A stretch of 64,000 bases of DNA from Coenobita brevimanus (lineage: Eukaryota; Arthropoda; Malacostraca; Decapoda; Coenobitidae): the NCBI GenBank assembly GCA_032717465.1, contig CM064732.1:36080322-36144321 (forward strand). The letters run 5' to 3'. The position numbers were made by a program, and so were the translations under genes. Numbering within the stretch: position 1 is the first letter of the stretch; each line of letters begins with the position of its first letter. Shown piece by piece: positions 1 to 11,284 of this stretch. The notes beneath the pieces were generated by a model that saw only the letters and a list, made by a program, of their open reading frames with translations, did no database searches and was not told the DNA's origin.

Positions 1-1628
1 GTGGGCATGCACGTGGTTGTGGGCGTCCTCATGATGCCAAGAGGCACCTTATTCCTGCCAGATCACGCCCTAGCAGCCCCGGCGTCGGCAGGCTTGACAC
101 TTTTGTGTGGGAGGAGGGTGAATACTTCCAGCCTACCCTACCGGTCTTTGATGTGACAGGGACAGGTGTTCAGAGGCAGCATCTGGGTGCAGGAGAACAA
201 ACCATCCTGTCCTTTTTTCAAGCAATATTTACAGTGACAATTATTCAGTACCTGGTGGAGGAGATAATCATTCACCAGGCTATAGCTGTTCGATGGCTTG
301 AGGTGTCCCTGTCCCACAGCAGAAACATGAATGAATGGAAGATAGTGGAGGTGGGGGAAATGTATGTTTGGCTCACACTGATGATGATAATGGCACACAT
401 AAAGATGCATGTCATTCACGATTATTGGTCTGTGGACGAAATCTTACACACACCTGTCTTTGGCCTGGGACAGATATGTGGCCATTCTGAAGCTCTTACA
501 CTTCAACAAGATCTATGGCCCAGCCCCTAATGACAGGTTATGGATCATCTGGCCGCTTCTTACCATGCTGAAGGAGTCATTTACAAGGCTTTTCTGGCCA
601 TTGCAGAAAGTGGTTATTGACAAGTTGCATGTTTTATTCCGGGGCTGTTTAGCATTTATTTAGTATGTGCCTTCCAAACGACATTGCTTTGGCCTAAAGT
701 TCTTTGTCGTATGCAACTGCAAGACTGGATACGTACTAAATGTGATAGGGTATTCGGCTACAGATGTGGATATACTCAGCGATGATCCCCATGGGTTTCC
801 GCTGCTGTGGTAAAAGTGCTTATGGACAAATACTTCCACAAAAACCACATCCTTTACACTGAATATTACTACGCTTCTCTGGCAATGACACAGTATTTGC
901 TGCAACATGGGACTGGTTCCTGTGATACTGTTCATGCTCGAAGACGGAATTTTCCATCATTCCCAGAAAAGACTGAGAAAGGTGCCCTGTTAACCCGGAA
1001 ATGTGGTAGCATGTTGGCCATTCACTGGCACAACAAGTGAAATGTGAAAATGCTTATCAAAGTTCACCATGGGGTTATGCAGGACACTGGCAAAACAGAC
1101 TACCGGACCAGGCAACCATTGCTGAAGCCAGATGCAATCAATGATTACAGTATCAACGTGTGGCTTGTGGATAAGTCTGACATGAAGATTGGAGAGACTG
1201 ATTGCCTGCAGAAGTCCTGCAGGTGGTATAAAAAGGCATTCTTACACCTTTTGGATATCAGTGTCCTCAACAGTTACATCCTTTACAAAGAGGTTGTGGG
1301 TAAGAGTCTTTCCTTATGCGAGTATGAGAAAGAACTGGCATGGCAGCTCCTTGAAAAGTATGGAACTGTTGAAGTTGCAAGTGGGAAGAGGCAAGTGCAC
1401 TAGGTGCCACTGGCTGATAGGGTGGCCAGCTCACAGTACATGGGAAGGCATCTCGCCAATCTGGGCCAAACACCTGCAGGGCAAGTGACACACAGGCGTT
1501 GTCGTGTATGTTCAGCGACAAAACGTCAGGCCATTGCATGCAAGGAAATGGCCTATCAGTGTCATGAGTGCAAGATTGCACTTTGCCCAGAGTGCTTCTT
1601 CATGTGCCACCGTGAATGTGATTTCTAA
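1..1628 (+). pseudogene. Decayed piggyBac-type transposase
   Basis: This is a degenerate DDE transposase of the piggyBac superfamily (cut-and-paste, TTAA targets). Reading passes from frame 3 (105-530) to frame 1 (about 409-810) and back to frame 3 (807-1628). Recognisable parts, in order, are the N-terminal VWLTLMMIMAHIK region, VVIDKLHVLFRG around the first catalytic aspartate (family pattern IDE), CNCKTGYVL, ILYTEYYYAS where the family has YxDNYYTS, WLVDKSD around the third aspartate (family GVDxSD), and the C-terminal cysteine-rich finger RRCRVC, CHEC, CPECF. In-frame stops lie at 661-663 (a probable CAG to TAG change in the RQY motif), 1038-1040 and 1401-1403. The second catalytic aspartate reads as glutamate, so the copy looks dead. 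The 5' end and left TIR lie outside the window. LINE copy A begins about 230 bp downstream. Confidence 0.85.
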
Positions 1629-1857
1629 GCACAGGTGTGTGGGAGCATGTTAGTAAATAGTGGACAAAGACAAGAAAGTGCCGTGTGTTTGTGTGTGTTT
1701 TTTTTTATGTTTTCTTGTAATTACATAAGTCAAAGTGGATGTGATGTGGTCGTAAATATGTCTAGTTACCCTACAACTTACAATGGAAAACCTAATGCGC
1801 ACCTGAAGAATACTGTTTTTTGTAGTAGTACTTCGGTTTATTTCTTGCCTTTGTTTT

Positions 1858-3762
1858 TGGCGAGTAGAGGTAGGGGAGAAGATGAGAGAGAGGAGAGAGA
1901 GGTATATGTGAGCAGGAGAAGGGAGGTTAAGAGACTGGTGAAGGAGAGTAAGAAGAAAGTGGATGAAGAGTTTGGGAGGAATCTGAGTGTGAAATGGAGG
2001 GAGAGTAAGAAAATGTTTTGGAAGGAGGTAAAGAAAGTAAGGCAGTGTGAAAGGGGAAGTAATAGGGGAGTGAAAGATAGGAATAATAGATTGTTGGTGG
2101 AGAAAAGAGAGAAATTGAGGAAATGGAAGGAGCACTTTGAGGATTTGTTGAATGTAGAGAGTAAGAGCAGTGTGAGTATAAGTGGTTGGGGAATGGCTGG
2201 GAGAAGAAGAGATGAGAGGAGGGAGGGAGAGATCAGTAGGGTGGAAGTAGTGGAAGCGATGTAGAAGATTAAGCTGGGAAAGGCCCCAGGAATTGATGGA
2301 GTGTGTGGTGAAATGCATAGGTATGGGGGTGAGATTGTTGTGGAGTGGATATGGAAGTTGTGTAGATTGGCTTGGGAAGAGGGAAGGGTTCCAGAGGACT
2401 GGAAATCAGGTATAATTGTTCCTCTGTACAAAGGAAAAGGGGAGAGAGAAGTATGTGGTAACCATAGGGGTATTTGCCTTCTTAGTGTGACTGGTAAAGT
2501 ATATGGTAGAATATTCATTGATAGGGTTAGGCATATGACAAGAGGAGCTAGTTGGAGAAGAACAAGGGGGATTTAGGAAGGGAAAAGGGTGTGTAGATCA
2601 GATATTTGTTCTAAGATGTTTAGTGGAGAAGTATCTAGAGAAGGGAAGGAAAGTGTATGCTGCCTTCATGGACTTGGAGAAAGTTTATGACATAAGAGTT
2701 AGGCAAGGTATGTGGAAGGTATTAAGAATATATGGAGTGGAGGGGAAATTGTTGAGTGCTGTGAAGAGTATGTACGAGGGAGCTAGGGCTACGGTGCGAG
2801 TGGATGGTGAGCTGAGTGAGTTCTTTGATCTCAATGTGGGACTGAAACAGGGGTGTGTGATGTCTCCATGGCTGTTTAATATCTATATGGATGGGGTTGT
2901 AAAGGAGGTGCAAGGTAGGGCAGTGGATGTGGGGCTGGCCCTAATGAATGAGGGTGAGATTTGGAAGCTTCCTGTGTTGCTGTTTGCTGATGATACAGTA
3001 TTGTTGAGTGAACATGAATGGGAGTTGCAAGGTTTGGTGAATGAATTTGGGACAGTGTGTAGGAGGAGGAAGCTGAAAGTTAATGTAAACAAAAGTAAAG
3101 TTATGGTGTTTGAGAGGAATGAAGTCACAGAGTGTGCAGTGAGGTTGGATGGTGAGGATATGGAGAATGTGAGTGCATTCAAGTACTTGGGCAGTGTGAT
3201 GAGTAAGGATGGAACTTTGGGGGATGAAGTACGTGAAAGGGTACAGCAGGGAAGGAAGGTTGTTGGTACACTGAAAGCAGTGATGAGAAATAGGGAGGTG
3301 AGTATGGAAGTTAAGGAGTCACTGCATGATGGTATTGTGATCCCTACCCTGACGTGTGGAAGCGAGGCTTGGACCTTGCAAGAGGGGAACAACTCAAGAG
3401 TGAGAGCAGTGGAAATGAGTTACTTGAGAGGAGCATGTGGAGTGACGTGGAGGGACAGGTTGACGAATGAAGAAGTGAAGGAACGTTGTGGGGTAGATGT
3501 GGATGTGGTTGAGAAGATTAGGAGAAATACACTGAGGTGGTTTGGACATGTGGAGAGAATGGAGAATGAAAGACTGACTAAGAGGGTGTATGTAGGTGAG
3601 GTGGAGGGAGGGAGAGGGAGGGGTAGACCGAGGATGAGGTGGAGGGATGGAGTTGAGAGGTATATGAGGGAGGGGGGGGTGATTTGGGGGGAGGGTAGTC
3701 AAATGGTGGGTGACAGAGTGACTTGGAGGCGTTTTGTCTGCGGCCACCCTTTACGGGATTAG
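1858..3762 (+). pseudogene. LINE family R copy A, reverse transcriptase
   Basis: This is a non-LTR reverse transcriptase, truncated at the 5' end with no apurinic endonuclease. It contains a basic pre-RT region, GKAPGIDGVCGEM, GNHRGICLLSV, CVDQIFVLR, FMDLEKVYD (RT box A), GLKQGCVMSPWLFN (box B), the catalytic FADD at 2983-2994, a KYLGSVMSKDG stretch and a C-terminal LRWFGHVERM plus GRGRPRMRWRDGVERY tail. An in-frame TAG lies at 2262-2264 and a one-base frameshift near 2540; from 2553 the frame is open to the TAG at 3760-3762. Other copies of this family lie at 17.2, 34.0, 46.1 and 59.1 kb. Copies B and E share its FFDLNVGLKQGC variant; C and D carry FFSLKVGLKQGC. The clade is uncertain: RTE-like, by the WFGHV tail. 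Confidence 0.85.
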
Positions 3763-3794
3763 GGCGTCGGGCTATAGATAGATAGATAGATAGT
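3763..3794 (+). repeat. LINE 3' end running into (GATA)n
   Basis: The element ends with GGGCGTCGGGCTATAGATAG and continues directly as a (GATA) array. The same junction occurs in copies B, C, D and E, so the simple repeat is the element's own 3' tail. Confidence 0.8.
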
Positions 3795-4940
3795 TTTATA
3801 GTGCAAAATAAGCATAATCTCTGTACATGTGATGAATGCCAGTAGAATATGTAATATATAACATAATTAGTGAGAAATACATTAGCCCCATGCTAAGAAA
3901 ATGTGCCAAAAAGCCTAACCAATAGTAAAAACCTCAACCTCATGGTTCAGAATAGGTTATTCATTACAATAAATGTGTGCTAGCTGAGGAAAAGGTGAAA
4001 TGAAAAGAAGGAAATTTCCTCTCAAAGTGTTTCCAAAGTGCAAACATGTAAGACAGTGAGGGAAAAATGGATAAGTACTGTGTCCTTCACCTTCTTCCAC
4101 ACACAAACACGGCAAATTGTGGCGCTGTTATGGCCAGAAAACCATATATGTGAGCCACATGTACCGGGTGATGGTTCACAACCATAGCTGTGAGGAAGTA
4201 TGGGGACATCGGTTACTAAAAATGGAAAATTCCATGGCGTGAGGTTGGGCAGCATTTGAAATGGACCACTCACCCCGGGAAGCCAGTGTTACAAACGCTG
4301 GCTAGAGTGCCGCCACTGAGCCCGACGTCTGGGCTGTGCACAACAGATAGGACACATTCCGACTCACGCGCTGCAAGTAACCTATCTTATTTACGTTCCT
4401 ACTCATCAATGGGACCCCTACAGACCTGTAAATGCTTTCATTTGCAAGAAGAAGAGTTTGTGAGTAATATATATATATGTTTTTTATTCGTTTCTCTAAC
4501 TTTTTTATACGTGTCCGACACTGGGCAAAGGCTTCAGGGCCTATCCCCATGTCCCAGTAGTCCTCCTTGGGGTCCTCCTACATCTCCACATGTCACCAAT
4601 TCGGCGCTAACACCCACCATCCATATTGAATACATGCTAGGGCTGTCTCATACAGGATTGATGTACTGGTATTAGCGGAGGTACTTTTGTGACATGTCAG
4701 CGAGTCATCTGGTGGATCAGAAAAGTCTGTGTTTTACGAAATTCAAATCCTTTACCTTTCCCTGCCCCAGCCAGGATTCGAACTTGGGTCCATTAGGACT
4801 GCAGGTCGCCTCTCTACCGATTCTGCCACTGCCTCCCCGTGCTTACAGAATTATTAAGGTTTGAATAAAAGTAATTTTGGAAAAACTGCCTTTAGTGAGA
4901 GGCTGGCGTCGGTAAAATTTGCCAGGCGTTTTGAGGTTAA
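3795..4940 (+). mobile_element. TTAA-type non-autonomous element, copy 1 (partial)
   Basis: This is a non-coding repeat with stretches collinear to 29,092-30,464. Shared segments include AATCTCTGTA at the left, TTCCCACACAC-like then GGGTGATG in the middle, the GGGCAG..GTGTTACAA block near 4245-4295, and a TATTAGGGTTTGAA-like segment near the right end. It ends at TTAA (4937-4940) preceded by GGCGTTTTGAGG; copy 2 has GGCATGTAGGGG followed by TTAA. No left TIR is visible because LINE A abuts it. A reverse SINE (4479-4837) interrupts it. It could be the 3' part of the piggyBac at 1-1628, but this is not shown. Confidence 0.5.
4479..4837 (-). mobile_element. tRNA-derived SINE, family 1 (reverse)
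   Basis: On the minus strand this starts with a tRNA-like head. Its A box is near 4811-4830 (TGGCAGAATCGGTAGAG) and its B box is AGTTCGAATCC at 4784-4774. The body passes through the GTCCGACAC region to an A-rich tail at 4507-4479. It is collinear with 49,965-50,314 over its whole length, which identifies a family. RNA polymerase III transcription is expected from the boxes. It is not a functional tRNA gene. Confidence 0.8.
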
Positions 4941-5162
4941 GCCATTCCTTGGCAGAGGTCCTTACTCAGTTAAATAAAATCGTCTGGTGGTGGACGGACA
5001 GAAATGACAAGTACGTCATCGAACTGAGGTTATCGATATAACCAATTGCGTCTTCTGTAAACTATATTTGTAACAATTCTACGATGTATTTTTCAGAATT
5101 GTGGGACGATACTACGGAAAAATTGGGTTGTGAAATTTTTCATCACTGTCATGTTAATCATT
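4941..5162. other. Unassigned AT-rich sequence
   Basis: No open reading frame, repeat partner or motif is recognised here. Confidence 0.5.
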
Positions 5163-5530
5163 TGTGGTAGGTGGTGGCGACCATCCTCCACTCAATTGAT
5201 GTAATGCTGCGTTCTTCTTCTTCCACCTTTATCATTTTTTTTCCTGTGTCTGCCCTCCTCTCATCCTATTTCCCTCATCTTTCCTGTCACTTTTTTTATT
5301 CTTCTTCTTTCCTTTTCAGGTGGCTTTACATTGAATGACAAGCCAAATGGTTTCCTGTACTCCAGGAAACCATTTACAGCAGTGGATGGTAACCGTATAA
5401 CCAACCCACACTTGTTCCCTACATGTCGGAAAGTAGGTTGGTGGAGGGTTAGTGCCCCTCCCCATAAACCTACTAATTCAGAAACAAATGGCCACCCCTA
5501 AGGGGATTATGGCGTCTTGCTATAGACAGA
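5163..5530 (+). mobile_element. SINE-like repeat with hairpin and LINE-like 3' end
   Basis: This is a non-coding repeat, with a related copy at 27,776-28,008. Both contain GATGTA.TGCTGC after a CCATCC..CCACTCA block, a pyrimidine-rich stretch, and ACAAGC.AAATGGTTTCCT forming a hairpin. In this copy the 3' end reads GGCCACCCCTAAGGGGATTA, GGCGTCTTGCTATAGA, CAGATAG, which closely resembles the 3' terminus of LINE family R. I infer a non-autonomous element that could borrow the LINE R machinery. No clear tRNA boxes were seen. Confidence 0.5.
5345..5375 (+). other. Perfect 13-bp hairpin
   Basis: AAATGGTTTCCTG (5345-5357) and CAGGAAACCATTT (5363-5375) pair perfectly around a 5-nt loop. The related copy at 27,944-27,970 keeps the stem with a compensating base-pair change. 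Confidence 0.8.
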
Positions 5531-5783
5531 TAGTGTTGATCGTGTTAGAAGTGTCACTGCTTTTAGTTCCTTGTGATGTAGTTATTGTGGTAGATGTGGT
5601 GATTTTGGAATGGTTGTATTTCTGATCTTGTTGAAATGGCATGTTTGGAAGAAAAATGGTTGTGGTATTTGTGTAGCCTTGTCAGTAGCAGTGAACAGGG
5701 ACAATGTTAGTAGATTCACTTGATGCTATTGTCTCAATTAAATATAAATTTGAATTTATGGCAGTAGTAGTAGTTGTTGTTCC

Positions 5784-6644
5784 CTAGGCAATCTGGCCGA
5801 ACAGCCCTGAGTCCCTTAGGAAGGCCATGGCCGAGACCGGGCTTTCCCACAGAGCTCTCAAAGAGTGTATGTTGTGTTGTTGGCATAGGTGATTGTGTGC
5901 AATGCAGTCTTCCATAATGTGCTTAATAGTATGGGGTGCTGTGTTGCATCCTGGAAAGGCATCAGCGACGGAGTCATCCAGCCTCCTCTGGTAGCTTAAG
6001 AGGGCTGGATGATGCCCACATCTCACCCTGGCCAAGTGGACCCTGTCCTCACAAGGAAGATAGAATTCAGAAGGGTGGATGTCAGGAGGCCGTGCATGCA
6101 GCTGTGTGCTGTCTTTAAGTGACTGAATGGAGCAGCGAGTGATCTGAGTGTGGATATGCTTCTGGAAGCTGGTCTGAGGTGGGCGAGGGGGGAGAGATGA
6201 CAGTATTTGTGTATGGTATCGTGTGCTGGGTGTTGTTTTGATGTTCCTTGGTGTGGGTGGATGTGCTGCCATGTACTGTAGTGGATGTTGTGGGTTTGTG
6301 GAGGCTGCAGCAAGAAACTGGGTGCCGTTCATGTCTAGGTGATCCTTGACTCTGAGGACTTTGGTTTCTTGATATAGGTGGTCTGTGGGTGTAGTAGCTG
6401 TGCAGCCTGTGATTATTTTTAGGGCCTTGTTCTGTATGGTCTGTAGTGTGTTGTAGTGTGCTTTGGTGAGGTTAGAAGCCCAGGCAGGGCTTGCATAATT
6501 CATCACTGAACGTATGTATTGTTTGTATATTGTGGTGGTGGTTTCTTTGTTGTGTCCGAATGTTGTATGGGTAAGTGACCTCAAAGCATTGAGTCTTTGT
6601 GTCATTTTATTTTTAATGTTTGTGATGTGTTGTTTAAATGACAT
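5784..6644 (-). pseudogene. LINE RT C-terminal ORF (286 codons)
   Basis: This is the longest open piece of the 5762-7293 element. It starts in the RT thumb (MSFKQHITNIKNKMTQRLNA) and passes IYKQYIRSVMNYASPAW, LQTIQNKALKIITG and a basic linker. It then reaches a C-terminal module with PCEDRVHLARVRCGHHP and HIMEDC, stopping close to the tail. It is separated from RT boxes A to C by a frameshift and the (GT)n expansion at 6679-6732, so it cannot yield an active enzyme alone. The C-terminal HxC pattern resembles the zinc-binding end of Jockey-group proteins; the function of that end is unknown. Confidence 0.75.
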
Positions 6645-6676
6645 TGATGTATTGTATGTTACACCAAGGATTTTGT

Positions 6677-6678
<2 letters not shown>

Positions 6679-6732
<54 letters not shown>
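6679..6732. repeat. (GT)n microsatellite inside LINE
   Basis: A GT dinucleotide tract has expanded within LINE coding sequence. On the coding strand it reads as an artificial HTHTHT run between the RT domain and the C-terminal part. Confidence 0.9.
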
Positions 6733-7308
6733 TAGGGGAGTGTTGTTTATGGTGAGGTGTGGGATGAGACTGTGTTCTGCTGTCCAGTTTGTGAGAAGAG
6801 TCACTGTAGATTTGGCTGGGGCTATTTTGAGCCTGTTTGTGGTGAACCATTAGTGTAGTGTGTTGAGGTAAGGTTGAATGATGTGTGCAGCTGTGTTTGC
6901 GTTTTGGTGCGTACATGTAAGTGTTATATCATCTGCATAGGAAGCTATGTGTATCTGTGGTGTGTGGGGTGTGGGTACGTCGTGCATGTATAGGTTAAAG
7001 AGTGTAGGTGACGAAGAGAGAACCTGTATTTTTACACAGGAAAAATCATCAGAGTGTAGGTGACAAAACAGATCCTTGGGGGACACCATTTGTGAAGTTT
7101 CTGATGTTAGAAGACTGACTGGCAAATGTTACGTGTGCACATCTGCCTGCTAAGTAGTTTGCCAGCCATCTTTTTGTGTTATTGTGCATGTTTGTGTTGA
7201 GTATTTTGTGTGTGAGGTTGTGGCGGGGGATAGCATCAAAAGCTTTGCTAATGTCTAGTGTAATTAGGATTGTTCTGTGTGGTAGCCTAGCTGAATTTGA
7301 ATTTATGG

Positions 7309-7736
7309 TAATTGTAATAGCCTTGGCACACACAGAAAAATAAGATGATTGTGAAATTAGTGATGGTAGACATGTCAGTCGTTATAATTAGCAATGTTGG
7401 AAGCTGTGCAAGTTGTTGTAATCTCTGGAGTTGTTGGAACTGAGTATCTGCTCCAGTAAGATCAGTTGGATATGAGTGGGATTTTTTTTTTTTTTTTTTT
7501 TTTGAAATTTGTAATCATAGTCTCTCAACCATGGTAGACCTGTTAATGTTAGTAGTTACAGTAGCTAGTAGCTGTAGTAATTGTGGTAAATTGGGTCTTA
7601 TGATAATTCAGATGATTTTGGGGTGATGAAGTCCGTGTGGAGAAATATGAGAGTTATTGTCCGAGCGAGAGCGAGAACAACTTCCTTCAGCCGAAATTCG
7701 CTTAAGAGTGTTAAGAAATGTTCAGTGTGTGCTGTA
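7309..7736. other. Non-coding stretch, short poly-T
   Basis: I see only a T-homopolymer (about 7482-7503) and GT-rich unassigned sequence. Confidence 0.5.
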
Positions 7737-7925
7737 AACCAGTATCCCCTTACCATTTAGGGAGATCTCTATATGCTACTATAGTACAGGTTGGGGTGTA
7801 AAAAAGTATCCCTCACCATTTGAGGAGATCTCTGTAGGCTACTGTAGTACAGGCTGGGGTGTAAAAAAACATCCCTCACCATTTGGGGAGACATCTGTGG
7901 GCTACTATCGCTATTTGGAGAGATC
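7737..7925. repeat. Tandem 64-bp repeat, about three units
   Basis: Units begin near 7741, 7805 and 7869. Each carries AGTATCCCTCACCATTT-like sequence, GGAGATCTCTGTAGGCTACT and TAGTACAGGCTGGGGTG. The third unit is truncated and diverged. No coding content is seen. Confidence 0.8.
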
Positions 7926-8575
7926 TCAAACAGCATTAAGGCGTGAAATATTACTAGTAGCTTATGTCAAATTTCGCACCCAACGAGCTCAGACACGTTC
8001 CACATCTTCAGTGTGGACGTCTGTTTCCGAGTAATAAAGGTAATTGTTGTAGGTGGACTTATAGATTGAGTCACAGATGATGATAATTATAAGGATGATG
8101 GACAAACAAAAATTACTTGATAGAGCTAACGGGGAGGGGGTTATTAATGAACTGTTAGATGGAAAAAACTGATTAGTATATGGATAGGAACTAAAGGTAT
8201 GTTGATAACTGCGACAGTAGTAGTAGTAGTAGTAGTTGTTGTTGTTGTTGTAGTTGTAGAAAGAGTGGTCACTTCAGCAGATCAATGACAATTGAATTCC
8301 GTCCAGGATAAAAAATATTTGTACACAAAGATGTTGATTTCGCCGCGCCCAAAGCAATATATGTGGCAATGATGGTGGTAATTGTGGTAGTTGTGGTGGC
8401 GTGAGGAGCGTGTGTGCAGACGTTCTAAGCGAGTAATACAAGTAGAGGCCTTTGGTAAACCTGAAACGTCAACATCAGGCTGCGATCGTAGGTGGTATCG
8501 AGAAAATAGTAGCGCACCAATTTGTTGCCGGCATGGATTTTATGACCCCGGTTGGACGTGTGGTGGAGGAGTGTA
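7926..8575. other. Non-coding stretch with GTA/GTT triplets
   Basis: A (TAG)n-(TTG)n triplet tract lies at about 8213-8256. The rest shows no supported gene or element. Confidence 0.5.
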
Positions 8576-9060
8576 ATGGATAGATGGGTTAGACTGGTGG
8601 ATATAGTAGTGGACAGATGGACAGATAAACTGAGGATCTGCCTTAAGGATCAAATGATGTAATGGACTGATATATTTAGGAGTCTGTAGACTAGAGAAAA
8701 GATTGAGAATGGAAGGATGGATTACATGGTGGGTTGAAGGAAGGAAGATTGTTATTTTAAATAGACGGGTAGGTAGATGGGGTGGTAGACAGACAGCAGG
8801 ATAAATGAGAAAATACACTTGTAGATGTAGTGATGGTTTTATGATCCATGACTGAATCAGTGGTAGTCAGATGGATGGATACTCTAATAGGCAGAGAAAC
8901 AGACACATTGATAGACTGGGCTGAGGTGATAGATGAAGAAACTGATTGAAAGAAAGGCGAACAAGTAGAATAGAATATGGAGGTATGGATGGGGCATTGA
9001 GCAAGTCATGGATAAACTGAAGGATGGAAGGATAGATAAATTAATGGATAGACCACTAAG
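8576..9060. repeat. Degenerate GGAT/GATA tetranucleotide region
   Basis: Short GATGG, GATAGA and GGATG motifs recur at irregular spacing, as in a decayed tetranucleotide array. A similar, longer region lies at 39,335-40,830. Confidence 0.65.
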
Positions 9061-9161
9061 CTTTTCTGGCGTTTGCCCTCCAACCAATCAACAGCAAAGT
9101 CACACTTGCGACTGACCAATGAGGAGGATGCTTTTTCTGTCCACGTCTTTCATAGGCTTTG

Positions 9162-9164
<3 letters not shown>

Positions 9165-9211
<47 letters not shown>
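9165..9211. repeat. (GT)n microsatellite
   Basis: Uninterrupted GT repeats. Confidence 0.95.
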
Positions 9212-9214
<3 letters not shown>

Positions 9215-9521
9215 AGTTACCATGTTTTTATGCATGGTGTCGGAAGTATGAAATGTTCCAAAGTTAAAAGGTACTGACATTATGGTTTTGATGAGTTTTG
9301 CATGTTAATTGTTCAGCTCTTTATAATTATAATTCTCGAATCCCATTTCCAGTGTCAAGCGGTCCACTTGGAACACTCCAACGAAGGACTGGTCGCCAAC
9401 AGCCCTTAAACTTTACTATTTAGATCCTAATAACTCCCACCGTTGTGATGGCACTGGTGAGGGTGAGTATATAGAACAAATGTATCGGATGTCTCGTCTC
9501 GTAAGAAAAGTAAATATGTCT

Positions 9522-9527
<6 letters not shown>

Positions 9528-9553
<26 letters not shown>

Positions 9554-9707
9554 AGATAGATAGATAGATAGATAGATAGAATTTTTGCTTAGAACATGTA
9601 TCATTTTCCAAAATTATGCTCTTTCCTCCCTGGACATCCTGTATCTATCACTCTATCTGTCTGTCTTTTTATGTATCTCTCAGTCACTCTATCTATCTAT
9701 CTATCTA

Positions 9708-9765
<58 letters not shown>

Positions 9766-9770
9766 ATACA

Positions 9771-9822
<52 letters not shown>
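9528..9822. repeat. Compound microsatellite cluster
   Basis: In order: (CT)n at about 9530-9555, (GATA)n at 9556-9581, (TATC)n at 9690-9710, (AT)n at 9709-9762 and (GT)n at 9775-9822. The (AT)n/(GT)n block borders the left arm of the inverted repeat that starts at about 9838. Confidence 0.95.
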
Positions 9823-9825
<3 letters not shown>

Positions 9826-9978
9826 CATGAAATATATTTTCTTGTAAGCAACTGAAGTTGAATGCAACTCCTGTTCCTGCATTATTTAATTTCTACTCAA
9901 GGCTTTCCATGCGTCGGGCTAAGCTACGGTAATTTTCATTTTGAGTTCTCAGTAGCTGCCCAAATGTCAGTGTACCTG

Positions 9979-10017
9979 GCGATGTTTCGTTCCTTCCTGG
10001 GAACATCTTCAGACCAA
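9979..10017 (-). ncRNA. Hammerhead-ribozyme-like motif, left arm
   Basis: This is the reverse-strand counterpart of the right-arm motif. CTGAAGA and the GTTCC-CAGGAA-GGAAC hairpin are unchanged and GAAAC is kept. The ACGTC segment has become ACATC, and stem I is TGGT with GCCA, which still pairs through one G-U wobble. Confidence 0.45.
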
Positions 10018-10595
10018 TCTGATGGCAGGTGGAGCGAGACTTATTTTATAGGGGATTCCGACACATGCTACCATGTGATTGGCCGGCCAAGAGCAAGCGA
10101 TGGAAAGTGTGTGGCTATCTCACTGGTGGATTGAGCTGTCCCAGTGATGTTTGTGATCATGCTGGAAGGACTTGCAAATCTTCCAACTGTGAGTTGATTG
10201 CAGGTTTCATTTCAGAAATATAAAGTGCTTCCATAAACATGAGTCAACTTGTGTGTGTGTGTGTTTTTTTTCCACGGTTAATTATTTTAGGACCTTTTTC
10301 GAGGTGTTGACAGGTGTGGGAGGTGTTATGATTACTTCTGTAGCGATTTTTTATTGATCCGTTTTGTAGGTGACATGTGAGACGCCTTGACATTTTAGTC
10401 CTCGTCAATCTACATACGTATGACGCCCACAGTCCTCACTTATGTATGTCCGTAGATGATGTGATCTTCTTGCATGGGCGTACTTTTTACAGGAGGGCTG
10501 TTCTTCAGTATCTGATGAGAGGTTTCGCCTGTCTTGTTGTAAGTGAACAGTGCGATACTTTTCTTTGGATCTGTGCATTTGACATTTTCATGAAT

Positions 10596-10670
10596 GAGAG
10601 CAGTGGAAATGAGATACTTGAGAGGAGCATGTGGAGTTACATGGAGAGACAGACTGACAAATGAGGAAGG
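10596..10670 (+). mobile_element. Short LINE family R fragment
   Basis: About 75 bp match the family R segment encoding RAVEMSYLRGACGVTWRDRL, with a few changes. It sits at the inner end of the left inverted-repeat arm and has no tail. Confidence 0.75.
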
Positions 10671-11284
10671 GGACTCCGGATTCACAACTGCAGTCTGGGT
10701 AAAATCATCCAGTAAAAGACTACGTAGAAGAAAAACGAAGAATCTTCAATCTGACTTGCCGTAAGTGCCTGGGATAGATAGAAAGCATCTACTTGCCCGA
10801 ATGCCATCCTCTCAGGCCCACAGTGGGGGCAGAGACACATTGGTTACAAGATTGTGACAATGTGAGGTCATTTTTACCTGGTTGTCGTGTGGTGGATTGA
10901 TGCCTGGCTCTACTCTGAGTTCCGGGTTCGATGTCTGGCATAATGGAAATATATTGGATTGAGGAAAAGACTATGCCTCAATGACAAATGTGAACGCCCT
11001 CAACGATATTTACACTCCACCATCAGTGTCTTCGTCTGCCATGCACTCACTCACTGTTCCTCATGGAGCAGTGCTTATTCAGAGTTGGAAAACTTACCCA
11101 AGTTCTCGTCAGCAATGGATATTGAAATAGTGATGTGGAAGATGTAGTGCAGAAGGCAGTTAACAAATGGTACTCAAGCTACAGCGCCCCTTCTCTCAGT
11201 AACTAAAAAAATCACTTTTTACTACCGAAATTGCATGTCTACCAAGTATAAAACTGACGTGAGAATAATGAAAATTATCATTGT
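10671..11284. other. Spacer between inverted-repeat arms
   Basis: No recognised coding domain. A 22-bp tandem pair built on GTGAGAATAATGAAAATTAT lies at about 11,258-11,303, at the inner edge of the right arm. Confidence 0.5.

Larger units (their letters stand above)
5762..7293 (-). mobile_element. 5'-truncated Jockey-like LINE with 15-bp TSD
   Basis: This is a reverse-strand non-LTR retrotransposon bounded by the direct repeat AATTTGAATTTATGG at 5747-5761 and 7294-7308. Reading from the right, the coding part holds LDISKAFDAIPRHNL (RT box A), NGVPQGSVLSPTLFNLYMHD (box B, broken by a small insertion), SYADDITLT (box C, YADD at 6939-6928), then the thumb and C-terminal domain. It ends with a CxxC/HxxxxC-like segment (HIMEDC). 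The 3' tail consists of AAC and TAC triplets. The upstream endonuclease is missing by 5' truncation. The 15-bp TSD fits target-primed reverse transcription. Confidence 0.85.

Noticed and set aside
7737..7925. CRISPR-like array
   Set aside because: Only three diverging units without unique spacers, in eukaryotic repeat DNA.
10377..10664. 95-codon ORF inside the inverted-repeat arm
   Set aside because: Not preserved in the opposite arm and runs into the LINE R fragment.
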